64,000 nucleotides of DNA, from NCBI RefSeq assembly GCF_003415675.1, contig NZ_QFZK01000001.1:372001-436000 (forward strand), given 5' to 3'. This DNA comes from Rhodoferax lacus (GTDB lineage Bacteria; Pseudomonadota; Gammaproteobacteria; Burkholderiales; Burkholderiaceae_C). Both the position numbers and the translations under genes were made by a program. Under the pieces are notes generated by a model. The model was not told the DNA's origin and did not search any database. It saw only the letters and a list, made by a program, of their open reading frames with translations. Below, in pieces: positions 55,809 to 64,000 of the stretch (position 1 is its first letter; every line of letters starts with the position of its first letter).

Positions 55809-56348
55809 TCAACGGTAGGATATTTCAGCGCGACGGTTCTTTTCCATCACAGCTTCGCTCGAACCTTGAACCGCTGGCTTCTCCTTGCCAAAACTGACGG
55901 CTTCCAATTGGCTCTCAGCCACACCCAACAGACTCAGTGCCTTGCGAACCGCTTCGGCACGCTTCTGGCCGAGTGCAATGTTGTATTCACGGCCGCCACG
56001 CTCATCGGTGTGGCCTTCGATCACAACTTTGCGGCTCTTGTCTGCACGGATGTACTTGGCGTGAGACTCTATAACTGCCTGGAACTCCGAGCGGACGGCA
56101 AAGCTGTCGTAGTCAAAATAGACCACACGGGTGGTCGCCTGCATGGCTGCATCCTGGCCTGACTTGGTCAGGTCCACCGAAGCCACAGCTCCTTTTCCCA
56201 CAGCAGAACCACTGGCGGCACCACCGGCGCCCGCAGAGCCAGAGGACGAACCGGAGCGGTCTTCCACGGGAACATTGTCCAGCTTGACTGCAGAACCACA
56301 GGCACTGAGCACTGCCACCAAACCGACCACTACCAAAGTACGTTTCAT
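55809..56348 (-). CDS. pal: Peptidoglycan-associated lipoprotein Pal
   Basis: Outer-membrane lipoprotein that grips peptidoglycan and TolB/TolA. Signal peptide with lipobox LSAC (Cys17), a Gly/Ser-rich linker, then the OmpA-like domain with the murein-binding GHTDERGGREYNIALGQ and a C-terminal charged end. The start at 56348 follows a CAGGAG ribosome-binding site; the frame from 56393 is a non-supported extension. 179 residues. Confidence 0.97.
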   Translation of the reverse strand: MKRTLVVVGLVAVLSACGSAVKLDNVPVEDRSGSSSGSAGAGGAASGSAVGKGAVASVDLTKSGQDAAMQATTRVVYFDYDSFAVRSEFQAVIESHAKYIRADKSRKVVIEGHTDERGGREYNIALGQKRAEAVRKALSLLGVAESQLEAVSFGKEKPAVQGSSEAVMEKNRRAEISYR

Positions 56349-56371
56349 TAAAGACTCCTGAATACAATTTA

Positions 56372-57640
56372 CTATCTTTGAAAGGGACCCCAATTGGGCT
56401 CCCGAATATCACCCGTTTGACCCGCCAGCCGCGCCTTGACCTTGCCATCGATGGTGCTGGTCATCAGCGCTTCCTTGCCCTGCTGCTGGGTCGCATAAAT
56501 CAGCATTCTGCTGTTTGGAGAAAAGCTGGGCCGCTCATCTGCAACCGTGTCGGTAATGCCATTTGCTGTACCAGACGCCAAATCCATCACATACAGCTTG
56601 AAAGCCCCACCCACGCGCGACACATAGGCAAGCCAGCGTCCGTCCGGACTGAGCGCGGGCGACGTGTTGTAGTTGCCACTGAATGTAACCCGCTCCGGGC
56701 TGCCTCCAGACACGGAAACCCTGTAAATCTGAGGTGAACCGCCGCGATCACTGACAAAGTAGATGCTGCGTCCGTCCGCCGTGAAAACTGGCTCGGTATC
56801 GATGGACGCTGACTGGGCTATGCGTCTGGGCTCCGAGCCAGCGGTCGACACGTCAAGCAAATTCAGTTGGGTCCCACCATCGCGACTCAATGCAAGAGCC
56901 AGTGTTTTGCCGTCGGGCGACCACGCTGGCGCACTGTTGTTGCCCTTGAAGTTGGCAACCAGGCGCCGCTTTCCAGTGGCCACCTCATGGACGTAGATCG
57001 TGGGTTTTCGTGCTTCGTAGGATACGTAGGCCAGTTGGCGCCCGTTGGGTGACCAGGCCGGAGAAATGATGGGCTCAGAGCTGGCAAGCGCGCTTTGGGG
57101 GCTTTCGCCGTCCGCGTCGGCCACCCACAAATTGAACCCGTTACCCTTCTTCGTCACATAGGCTATGCGCGTTGAAAAGATGCCCTTGTCGCCGGTAAGT
57201 TTTTCATAAACATAATCGGCGATTTCATGCGCAGCTATCCGCAGATCGGCCTGAAATACTGCTTTGCTTTGCGCACCCAGATCCTGTCCGCGCACCGTGT
57301 CCCACAGATGCATGCGTACATCGAAACGGCCATCGGCAAGTCGCGTGACACTGCCCGTAAGCAACGCATCGGCATTCTTTTGCCGCCACGCAGAAAAGTC
57401 GGGGCGCGAACTGTCGTCCAGATTGCTGCCGGATGCGTCCACACCGCGGAACTGACCACTGCGCTCCAGGTCAGCCTGCACCAAGGCAGAAATTTTCTGG
57501 GAGGAAGAGTCTTCGCCGCGAAATGCTGCGATAGCTACAGGGATCTGCGTGACGCCAACGCCAGCAACCTCCACACGGAACTGTGCCCATGCAGTAGCCT
57601 GCAGAAGAGCCAGAATAAGAAGAGAAAGGATTTTTTTCAT
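56372..57640 (-). CDS. tolB: Tol-Pal system periplasmic protein TolB
   Basis: Beta-propeller protein that mediates signalling between TolA and Pal for outer-membrane constriction. The 422-residue product has a signal peptide (about 1-19, ending TAWA), an N-terminal alpha/beta domain and a C-terminal six-bladed propeller (repeats PAWSPDGKTLALALS, PALSPDGRWLAYVS). Start at 57640; the longer frame from 57817 overlaps the glycosyltransferase. Upstream is a GT2 gene rather than tolA, so tolQRA is not directly linked. Confidence 0.96.
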   Translation of the reverse strand: MKKILSLLILALLQATAWAQFRVEVAGVGVTQIPVAIAAFRGEDSSSQKISALVQADLERSGQFRGVDASGSNLDDSSRPDFSAWRQKNADALLTGSVTRLADGRFDVRMHLWDTVRGQDLGAQSKAVFQADLRIAAHEIADYVYEKLTGDKGIFSTRIAYVTKKGNGFNLWVADADGESPQSALASSEPIISPAWSPNGRQLAYVSYEARKPTIYVHEVATGKRRLVANFKGNNSAPAWSPDGKTLALALSRDGGTQLNLLDVSTAGSEPRRIAQSASIDTEPVFTADGRSIYFVSDRGGSPQIYRVSVSGGSPERVTFSGNYNTSPALSPDGRWLAYVSRVGGAFKLYVMDLASGTANGITDTVADERPSFSPNSRMLIYATQQQGKEALMTSTIDGKVKARLAGQTGDIREPNWGPFQR

Positions 57641-57650
57641 TGTGCGGCGA

Positions 57651-58505
57651 TTATCCCCATCTGTGAACGACCACATCTTTTGCGGCCTTACTTTCCCTGT
57701 AACCAATTGTCGCCTGCGAGATACCACTCTGCAAACGCTCACCCACAATGGCCGCATTGGATCCTTCCGCATCCCGCGTTGCCTCCTTGTGCCAGAGGTG
57801 GTAAACCTCGGTGGCATAGAAACCGTTTTTTCGCTTCACCCCATGGTTGTGCAAGCGCAATACGAAATCAGCGTCCTCATGGCCCCAGCCGATAAAGGAC
57901 TCGTCAAAGCCATTTACGGCTTCATAGTCCTTGCGCCACACCCCCATGTTGCAGCCACGGATGCCACGCCAACGGAACCCTTTTACTTTGCGCACTTTCA
58001 GATCGGGAAGGCGAATAATGGCCCCCAACTTGTTGGCATCTCCATGCAGGCGCCGACGCAACCAGAACAAAGCGCCTTGTCCCTCAAGCCGCATTCCGGT
58101 TGATAGCACACGCGTGGTAATGGACTGGGACAAAAGCACCCGGCTACCCATGACCAGGTACCCGCTTTCCCTGAGCTGACGGTGGCGGCGTACAAAGTCA
58201 GTGTCTGGCACGCAGTCGCCATCGAGAAAAACAAGATAACTTCCCCTGGATGCCGACACGCCAAGATTGCGAACCCGCGCCAGCGTAAATCCGACGTCGG
58301 GATGCCAGACATGGGTGAGGGACAGGCCGTAGGTTGTGGCTGCGGCCTGAATTGCGTCGCGGTGGACTTGCATGGAGCCGTCATCAGCAACAATGACTTC
58401 AAAGCCATTGTCGTCTTGATTGGCCAGTGAGGCCAATACAGCCACCAGAGTGTCACTGCGGTTGTAGGTAGCAATGACAATCGAGATTAAGTCAGCAGTT
58501 GGCAT
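57651..58505 (-). CDS. Family 2 glycosyltransferase
   Basis: GT-A fold inverting transferase, 284 residues. N-terminal SIVIATYNRSDTL and VIVADDGS bind the nucleotide sugar; FLDGDCVP is the DxD-type metal motif. The C-terminal GCNMGVWRKDYEAVNGFDE with the WGHEDADF block belongs to the galactosyltransferase-like GT7C region. Probable role is glycan or lipopolysaccharide assembly. Ten bases upstream of tolB on the same strand, divergent from the LPS-type cluster. Confidence 0.85.
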   Translation of the reverse strand: MPTADLISIVIATYNRSDTLVAVLASLANQDDNGFEVIVADDGSMQVHRDAIQAAATTYGLSLTHVWHPDVGFTLARVRNLGVSASRGSYLVFLDGDCVPDTDFVRRHRQLRESGYLVMGSRVLLSQSITTRVLSTGMRLEGQGALFWLRRRLHGDANKLGAIIRLPDLKVRKVKGFRWRGIRGCNMGVWRKDYEAVNGFDESFIGWGHEDADFVLRLHNHGVKRKNGFYATEVYHLWHKEATRDAEGSNAAIVGERLQSGISQATIGYRESKAAKDVVVHRWG

Positions 58506-58569
58506 TTTGGAATAGACTAAGTGGCTATGGCGTAGCCCCCAAAAGGCGGGATGCTTCTCAAGATTTTTA

Positions 58570-59382
58570 ATGGTATCACCTTCAATGCCCCTGGTTTCCG
58601 TTTACATCATTGCGTTTAACGAATCGGAAAAAGTACGCGCAACCATTGAAAGCGCGCGCTGGGCAGACGAGATCATTGTGGTGGATTCCTGGAGCACAGA
58701 CGGCACCGCCGAAATCGCCACTGGCATGGGCGCGCGGGTGGTCCAAGTGGATTTCAAAGGCTTTGGTGATTTGCGCAACCAAGCCATTGCTGCCTGCAGC
58801 CATGAGTGGATATTCAGCCTGGATGCAGACGAGCGTTGCACACCGGAAGCTGCTGAAGAAGTCAGGAAACTCATTAATGACCCGAATGCGTTGGATGCCT
58901 ACCGTACCCCACGTCGCAATTTCTTCATGGGCAGGTGGATCAAGCACTCCGGCTGGTACCCCAACTACCGCCAGCCCCAGTTGTTTCGCAAGGGCAAGAT
59001 GTGCTATGACCAGAAGCCCGTGCACGAAGGCTATGAACTCATCGACAGCGCCAAACCCGTGGGCCATATGACAAATGCTATCTGGCAGTTCCCCTTCAAG
59101 AACATGGCTGAAGTCATGCACAAGGCCAACCGCTATTCCTCACTGGGTGCAGAGAAAATCAAGCACAAGAAGATCAGCATGGGCTCCGCATTGGCGCATG
59201 GACTCTGGTCGTTTGCCAAGCACTATGTGTTCAAGCTTGGCTTTCTGGATGGCTGGGCGGGGTTTGTGATTGCACTGGGGAACTTTGAGGGGACGTTTTA
59301 CCGGTATGCGAAGGCGTTGGAGATTCAAAAGGGTGCGCAATGGAGCACTCCGACCGATACACCGAGCGGGTTAAATGGGTAA
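58570..59382 (+). CDS. Family 2 glycosyltransferase, WaaE/LgtF-like LPS-core enzyme
   Basis: GT-A transferase of 270 residues similar in pattern to core glucosyltransferases WaaE/KdtX. It shows VSVYIIAFNESEKVRATIES, DEIIVVDSWSTDGTAE, the metal motif SLDADERCTPE and the acceptor-side FFMGRWIKHSGWYPNYR. An alternative start at 58585 (MPLVSV) is possible. Predicted to add a beta-linked hexose to inner-core heptose. Overlaps msbA at its 3' end by a few bases. Confidence 0.85.
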   Translation: MVSPSMPLVSVYIIAFNESEKVRATIESARWADEIIVVDSWSTDGTAEIATGMGARVVQVDFKGFGDLRNQAIAACSHEWIFSLDADERCTPEAAEEVRKLINDPNALDAYRTPRRNFFMGRWIKHSGWYPNYRQPQLFRKGKMCYDQKPVHEGYELIDSAKPVGHMTNAIWQFPFKNMAEVMHKANRYSSLGAEKIKHKKISMGSALAHGLWSFAKHYVFKLGFLDGWAGFVIALGNFEGTFYRYAKALEIQKGAQWSTPTDTPSGLNG

Positions 59383-61108
59383 CACCGACCGAGCCCTGTA
59401 TTTCAGGCTTTTAAGCTATGTGAAGCCTTATTGGAGAGTCTTCGGACTTGCCGTGCTTGGTATGGTGGGCACCGCTTCAACCGAGCCGGTATTTCCGGCG
59501 ATCATGAAGTTTCTTCTGGACCACGGCTTCAAGACTGAAGACCAGCGACTGGTTTGGCTGATACCGCTCAGCATTGTGGGTCTCTTCTTGGTACGCGGCT
59601 TGCTGTCATTTGTCACCAGCTACTTGATGACATGGATATCCACACGGTTGGTCTGCGATTTGCGGCGTGAACTGTTTGCCCACATCCTGGTTCTACCAAC
59701 ACAGGCGTTTCACGATCAATCCTCAGGCAAGCTGATTTCCAAGATTCTTTATGACGTGGACAACGTAAATCAAGCTGCCACCAATGTCCTGGTAATCGCC
59801 GTTCGAGAGTCGTTGACTGCTGTGGCATTGTTGGCCTATCTGTTGTTTTTGGACTGGAAGTTGACTTTGGTAACGCTGGCAATTGGGCCTGCCATAGCGT
59901 TCATCATCCGTGGCTTTGGCAAACGCATCCGTAAAGCCAGCAGAGACAGTTTCAACTCCATGCAGACCATTGCACACACGGTTGAAGAGAGCGCGGTGGC
60001 AAATAAGGTCATCAAGATCTATGGTGCACAGGCACAACAAAGCAGGCGCTTCTTTGAGGATACGGAGCGGTTCCGCCGCTCCATGATGCGCGAGGCAGTT
60101 CCGGCCTCTGCACTCACTCCGATTACACACTTGACGGCGTCGCTGGCCATCGCAGCCATTACCTTTATGGCCTTGAGCCAAAGCATGGGCCAAGGCGGAA
60201 CCTCTGCAGGCGGATTTGTCTCGTTTATTACGACCTTGCTTCTTCTGATTTCGCCGATCAAGCAATTGACCACCATCAGCCCCATCATGCAGCGCGGACT
60301 GTCAGCTTGTGAAAGCGTGTTCCATTTTTTGGACACCCCCACAGAGCCAGATAAGGACGGTAAATTGCTGCCGCAGGTTCGCGGCGAAATTTCATTTGAA
60401 AACGTCACATTCCGTTACCCGCATGCCGACAAAGACGCGCTCTCGGACATCTGCTTCAAGGCGTTGGCAGGACAAACGGTCGCCCTGGTAGGCGCGTCCG
60501 GTGGTGGAAAGACCACGATTGGTGCGCTGATTCCACGCTTCTATTCGCCTGAAAGCGGCCGTATCAAAATTGACGGCCAAGACATCGGTGGTATCAAACT
60601 GGCAAGCCTGAGGTCCCACATCGGTCTGGTCAGCCAGGATATTGTCTTACTCAACGACACAGTAGAAGCCAATATTGCATTTGGTTTGGAGGGCACACTG
60701 GACCGGCAGCGCGTCATCAGTGCGGCAAAGGCAGCAAATGCCTGGGATTTCATAGAGCAATTGCCCCAAGGTCTGGACAGTTTGATTGGCGAAAACGGTG
60801 CCAAGCTATCCGGCGGACAAAGGCAGCGTATTGCCATCGCGCGCGCCGTTCTCAGAAATGCACCCATTTTGATTCTGGATGAAGCGACATCAGCCCTGGA
60901 TACCGAGTCCGAGCGTCAGGTTCAAAATGCATTGGCCGCCCTGATGCAGAACAAGACCACACTGGTCATTGCGCACCGCCTCAGTACCATTGAGAAGGCC
61001 GACCAAATTCTGGTTCTCGATGCCGGCAGAATCGTGGAACGGGGTACCCATGCAGAACTGAGCCGCATGGGCGGCCTGTACTCCAATCTTCACCAAATGC
61101 AAACATGA
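59375..61108 (+). CDS. msbA: MsbA-type lipid A/LPS ABC transporter
   Basis: Half-transporter homodimer that flips lipid A-core across the inner membrane. The 577-residue protein has six transmembrane segments (about 20-310), then one ABC cassette with Walker A (GASGGGKTTIGAL), signature LSGGQRQRIAIARA and Walker B (ILILDEATSALD). The start overlaps the GT2 stop and the stop overlaps the next ATG (ATGA), so it sits inside a glycan operon. Could also export another lipid-linked glycan, but MsbA is the best fit. Confidence 0.92.
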   Translation: MGNTDRALYFRLLSYVKPYWRVFGLAVLGMVGTASTEPVFPAIMKFLLDHGFKTEDQRLVWLIPLSIVGLFLVRGLLSFVTSYLMTWISTRLVCDLRRELFAHILVLPTQAFHDQSSGKLISKILYDVDNVNQAATNVLVIAVRESLTAVALLAYLLFLDWKLTLVTLAIGPAIAFIIRGFGKRIRKASRDSFNSMQTIAHTVEESAVANKVIKIYGAQAQQSRRFFEDTERFRRSMMREAVPASALTPITHLTASLAIAAITFMALSQSMGQGGTSAGGFVSFITTLLLLISPIKQLTTISPIMQRGLSACESVFHFLDTPTEPDKDGKLLPQVRGEISFENVTFRYPHADKDALSDICFKALAGQTVALVGASGGGKTTIGALIPRFYSPESGRIKIDGQDIGGIKLASLRSHIGLVSQDIVLLNDTVEANIAFGLEGTLDRQRVISAAKAANAWDFIEQLPQGLDSLIGENGAKLSGGQRQRIAIARAVLRNAPILILDEATSALDTESERQVQNALAALMQNKTTLVIAHRLSTIEKADQILVLDAGRIVERGTHAELSRMGGLYSNLHQMQT

Positions 61109-61824
61109 AGATTCCGATATTGATGTACCACCAGATAGACGTGCCGCCCAGGCGAGGTACGTCCCTGCGCGGACTCATTGTTGCGCCCGCCTCTTTTTCG
61201 CGGCAAATGGCGATGCTCAAACTGTTGGGCTACCAGGCTTTGTCCATGCGCGATTTGGAGCCTTACCTCGCTGGTGAAAAGCAAGGCAGGGTTGTAGGCA
61301 TAACCTTTGACGATGGCTTTCAGAACAATGTGCAGCATGCATTGCCCGTGCTGTTGAAACATGGCTTTACCGCAACCTGCTACGCAGTGAGCCAAGCCAT
61401 CGGTGGCACCAACAGCTGGGACCTCAAATTGGGTATCGTCCAAAAGCCCCTGATGACCGCTGAAGACTGGAGGCAATGGTTGAAATCAGGTATGGAGATA
61501 GGTTCCCATACGCGTAACCATGCAAACCTGAATGAACTGTCCCGTGAGCAGGCAATTGCCGAGATCAAGGGCTCCAAAGACGACCTGGAGGCCAGGTTTT
61601 CGTGCAAAGTCAGGCATTTTTGCTACCCCTATGGTTGGTTTTCCGAACGGCACAAGCAACTTGTTCAAGACGCTGGATACATCACGGCAACCACGACGAG
61701 GCGGGGAAAAGTCGCGGTGCCGTCCGACCTATTCGCGCTGAAGCGCATCATGGTGGCGAGAGCCACCCACCTGGGGCTATTTGCCGTCAAGGTACTGACC
61801 GGATACGAAGACCGCAGAACATGA
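61105..61824 (+). CDS. Polysaccharide deacetylase (NodB fold)
   Basis: Carbohydrate-esterase family 4 enzyme, 239 residues. Motifs in order: MYHQI, catalytic/metal Asp pair TFDDGFQNN, the HxxxH metal site in SHTRNHANL, and the C-terminal CYPYG. No signal peptide, so a cytoplasmic or membrane-side substrate such as a lipid-linked sugar is plausible. Overlaps msbA and the next gene by ATGA on both sides. Confidence 0.9.
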   Translation: MKIPILMYHQIDVPPRRGTSLRGLIVAPASFSRQMAMLKLLGYQALSMRDLEPYLAGEKQGRVVGITFDDGFQNNVQHALPVLLKHGFTATCYAVSQAIGGTNSWDLKLGIVQKPLMTAEDWRQWLKSGMEIGSHTRNHANLNELSREQAIAEIKGSKDDLEARFSCKVRHFCYPYGWFSERHKQLVQDAGYITATTTRRGKVAVPSDLFALKRIMVARATHLGLFAVKVLTGYEDRRT

Positions 61825-62705
61825 AGCCCCTGTCGCTGTACTGCAAGAGTTATTGCACCGACCTCAAGCGGGTGATTCGCCTGGCCGAATCCGTGCAAAA
61901 ATTTAATCGAGAAGCATTGCCTTTTCACCTCTCTGTCCCCGAGCGGGACTACACGCTTTTTTTAGACCATCTGCGGGAATTTGATGTCGTTTTGCACAAA
62001 GACGAAGACATCATCACGGCCGCCGGTTTGAACTTGCAGCAGGTGCTTCAGATGGCTGGAAGTGCGTCACAGCAAGTCGTCAAGTCCAGTTTTTGGAAGT
62101 TGGGTCTCTCCACCTGCTACGCCTGCATCGATTCGGATTCGTTCTTCATCCGTCCATTCGGACGCGAAGATTTCCTGACCCCGGATGGAACACCTTACAC
62201 CATGCTGGATGAGGGGCATGACTTGTTGGAGGATGCCATACGCCATGGTCGCCCCCGCATTGTTGACGCCTTTGAAAAGGAAGCAGCGTTGGTCCAGACC
62301 CTGTTTGCCCGCCAAGGCAAGCCGTACAGCTTTGGCCCCTTTCCCCTGGTCTGGCACCGTGATGTTTGGCAAAGCCTGGAAGTTAACTACCTGCAACCAC
62401 GAAGCATGACCTTTGCCGACGCGATCACCATGGCGCCCATCGAGTCGCGCTGGTACGGCGAGGCTTTGTTGCGCTATGGAGCCATTCCCCTGGTGCCAAC
62501 GCAAGCGCTTTTCAAGGTGTATCACTATGCTTGGCAGTGTGACCAGGACCGCAAGCGCGGAGTTGGTACGCAAGACCTGGCGCGACTGTACTGCGGCGTT
62601 ATCCACCAGTCTGCGTGGGAGCGGGAGTTGGACTGGCCGCGTGAAGGCGGCAACTGGCTTTCCAGATTGGGCCGCAGGATCAGAAGAAAGCTGGGTCGCA
62701 TTTAG
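61821..62705 (+). CDS. Putative sugar-transfer protein (DUF6492-like)
   Basis: Protein of 294 residues beginning MKPLSLYCKSYCTDLKRVIR. The central CIDSDSFFIRPF carries a D-x-D motif and the fold pattern resembles a GT-A glycosyltransferase; members of the DUF6492 type are found in LPS and capsule loci. I see no signal peptide or membrane helix. The basic C-terminus (RLGRRIRRKLGRI) could contact the membrane surface. Translationally coupled to the deacetylase; activity is inferred. Confidence 0.65.
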   Translation: MKPLSLYCKSYCTDLKRVIRLAESVQKFNREALPFHLSVPERDYTLFLDHLREFDVVLHKDEDIITAAGLNLQQVLQMAGSASQQVVKSSFWKLGLSTCYACIDSDSFFIRPFGREDFLTPDGTPYTMLDEGHDLLEDAIRHGRPRIVDAFEKEAALVQTLFARQGKPYSFGPFPLVWHRDVWQSLEVNYLQPRSMTFADAITMAPIESRWYGEALLRYGAIPLVPTQALFKVYHYAWQCDQDRKRGVGTQDLARLYCGVIHQSAWERELDWPREGGNWLSRLGRRIRRKLGRI

Positions 62706-62706
62706 C

Positions 62707-63519
62707 ATGCAGGATGCGAACGCACATGCAGAATGGCGGGATCTGTGGAGCATTCCCGTTCTGCTTACCTCCAGCGTGATCGCACACGACACGCGCGTCG
62801 CGTTGACCAACACAGAAGAGCGGCTGGAATTTGCTCTGGAATCGGTTGCACAATGGTTGTCACTGTATCCCCAGATCCATCTGGTGCTATGCGATGGCTC
62901 CAACTTTGACTTCAGCGCGCTAGTGGCTCAACGGTTCCCCACGGCCTCCATTGAATGCGTGTATTTCGAGAACGACCAGAACGCTGTTCGCACATATGGA
63001 AGAGGCTATGGTGAGGGAGAGATCGTCCGCTTTGCCATTGCCCACTCACGGCTGATCCGGCAAGCGGGTGCGTTTGCGAAATGCACCTCCAAACTGTGGG
63101 TGAGCAACTATGCACAGTGCCTTGCAGAATGGAATGGGCTATTTCTTTGCAAGGCCGTTTTTGGCCACGTTTTTTCGCCATTCAAGAAGACGACCCTGTC
63201 CTACATCGACACCCGTTTTTACATTGCTTCCTTGCCGTACTACCAGCAGCACTTTGAATCGGCACATCAGCGGATCAACGTGGATGCGGGCAAGGGTCTT
63301 GAGGACTGCTTCTTGGAGGCCTTCTGCAGCGGCCATTTGTCGGGTGTTCTGTTGAATACGCCACCGGTCATTGACGGTGTGGGTGGCGGTATAGGCAAAC
63401 ACTACAAAAATCCACTGAAGCGCCGTTTGAAGGAGCGCCTACGCTTGTACCTGGTTCGCGCACAGCTGCCATTTCGCGGCCTGTTTACCCCCGTATTGAA
63501 ACGCCCGTCACCTGACTAA
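62707..63519 (+). CDS. Uncharacterised glycan-locus protein, candidate glycosyltransferase
   Basis: Protein of 270 residues starting one base after the preceding stop. The GT-A-like pattern (LVLCDGSNFDF, GRGYGEGEIVRFAIAHSRLI, FAKCTSKLWVSNY) resembles glycosyltransferases of LPS clusters, where a K-x-T-G/S-R/K motif follows a similar EGEIVR segment. No signal or membrane helix. Basic C-terminal tail. I do not recognise a named family; position at the end of the msbA unit supports a role in core or O-chain assembly. Its stop overlaps the convergent ligase gene. Confidence 0.6.
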   Translation: MQDANAHAEWRDLWSIPVLLTSSVIAHDTRVALTNTEERLEFALESVAQWLSLYPQIHLVLCDGSNFDFSALVAQRFPTASIECVYFENDQNAVRTYGRGYGEGEIVRFAIAHSRLIRQAGAFAKCTSKLWVSNYAQCLAEWNGLFLCKAVFGHVFSPFKKTTLSYIDTRFYIASLPYYQQHFESAHQRINVDAGKGLEDCFLEAFCSGHLSGVLLNTPPVIDGVGGGIGKHYKNPLKRRLKERLRLYLVRAQLPFRGLFTPVLKRPSPD

Positions 63520-64000
63520 GCTGCGTCAGCCGCAAACTGCCAACGTCCAAAAAGGTACATCAGCAACATGAACTGCATCTGCAGATAGTGCTCACGGTAA
63601 ACCGAATCGGCAACCCCCCGCAATATCCAAAAGCAGCTGACCAGCACCAGTGCCATTGCCCATTGCCGGTCCACACCTGATCTCATACCCACAAGGCCGC
63701 GGTAGAAGAAGAGCCCCATCAGGCAGGCAAAGGCGAGTGTGCCAACCCAACCCAAGGCTAGTGTCAAATCAATCCAGGAATTGTGAGAATGCGCAAACTG
63801 CAAGACTGGTTCATGGCCACATTTTTCCTTGATCAGCTTGCGGTAGGACTGGCGGGAACCGTCCAGTCCTACCGGGTTCTCGAGCATTAACTGGAATCCC
63901 GCGCGGAGCACCAGAATACGCCCACCATCGGAGTTCAGTCCATCGATCACGGCCTGCACATATTTGGCGTCTCTGTCTGCGAGACGACTACGAATACCTT
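63516..64000 (-). CDS. O-antigen ligase/polymerase family protein, 5' part outside the window
   Basis: The C-terminal 160 residues of a polytopic membrane protein. The visible HSHNSWIDLTLALGWVGTLAF block is the WaaL/Wzy_C signature with its conserved histidine, followed by hydrophobic helices (ACLMGLFFY, MALVLVSCFWILRG, QMQFMLLMYLFG). It would join O-antigen (or another glycan) to lipid A-core in the periplasm, fitting the neighbouring LPS genes. The frame is open to the window end, so the start lies beyond base 64000; GTG at 63959 is internal. Confidence 0.85.
   Translation of the reverse strand, partial: GIRSRLADRDAKYVQAVIDGLNSDGGRILVLRAGFQLMLENPVGLDGSRQSYRKLIKEKCGHEPVLQFAHSHNSWIDLTLALGWVGTLAFACLMGLFFYRGLVGMRSGVDRQWAMALVLVSCFWILRGVADSVYREHYLQMQFMLLMYLFGRWQFAADAA

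Overview
The window is chromosomal DNA of a GC-rich betaproteobacterium. Protein sequences and gene orders (tmk-holB-pilZ-tatD, smc-zipA-ligA-def, dapC-dapD-pilU-dapE-prmB, ratA-rnfH beside smpB, map-glnD) point to Burkholderiales, most likely Comamonadaceae (Rhodoferax/Curvibacter/Polaromonas type). That placement comes from recognising families, not from a database search. The window is almost entirely coding. No gene-free stretch exceeds 300 bases, and I see no insertion sequence, prophage, CRISPR array or rRNA.

Layout. 1-3.4 kb: a cut HDOD signalling gene, an esterase, a stand-alone cheZ and ygfZ. 3.5-7.9 kb: forward operon mltG-tmk-holB-pilZ-tatD-ankyrin gene, with start/stop overlaps at most junctions. 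8-14.2 kb: reverse block guaB-guaA-tadA (fused to a hydrolase remnant)-ldcA, then an adenylate cyclase/FHA gene. 14.2-16.4 kb: a small secreted protein, ratA-rnfH, smpB and a very basic 56-residue protein. 16.5-20.7 kb: a deacetylase-family enzyme, then a reverse lipid-type operon (acyl-CoA ligase, small membrane protein, SDR, thioesterase). 20.8-24.4 kb: selO-msrB-yciB-bolA-ppiC. 24.4-34.4 kb: a 79-residue unknown, rlhA, purL, map-glnD.

34.5-45 kb: a TPR/O-GlcNAc-type glycosyltransferase meeting the smc-zipA-ligA-def operon tail to tail, then an orphan Hpt/response-regulator pair. 45-52.3 kb: dapC-dapD-pilU-dapE-prmB-ABC-F, probably one transcript. 52.3-57.6 kb: the aerotaxis receptor Aer, two tRNA-Lys genes, and tcdA-cpoB-pal-tolB. 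57.6-64 kb: an outer-membrane glycan locus with two GT2 enzymes, msbA, a polysaccharide deacetylase, two poorly known sugar-transfer candidates and the end of an O-antigen ligase.

The content is mostly housekeeping: nucleotide synthesis, lysine/peptidoglycan precursors, cell division, translation quality control and envelope integrity. A motility and signalling layer is scattered through it (CheZ, Aer, PilZ, PilU, HDOD, cyclase, Hpt/receiver). The least ordinary signals are: (i) repeated -10-like boxes only 6-8 nt before start codons, implying leaderless mRNAs; (ii) inverted repeats at the cheZ, purL/map and Hpt/dapC control regions; (iii) the TadA-hydrolase fusion; (iv) tolB-pal-cpoB separated from tolQRA by a glycosyltransferase; (v) two small uncharacterised genes; and (vi) the SPINDLY/OGT-like enzyme. 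I did not find a clear-cut new defence or mobile system.
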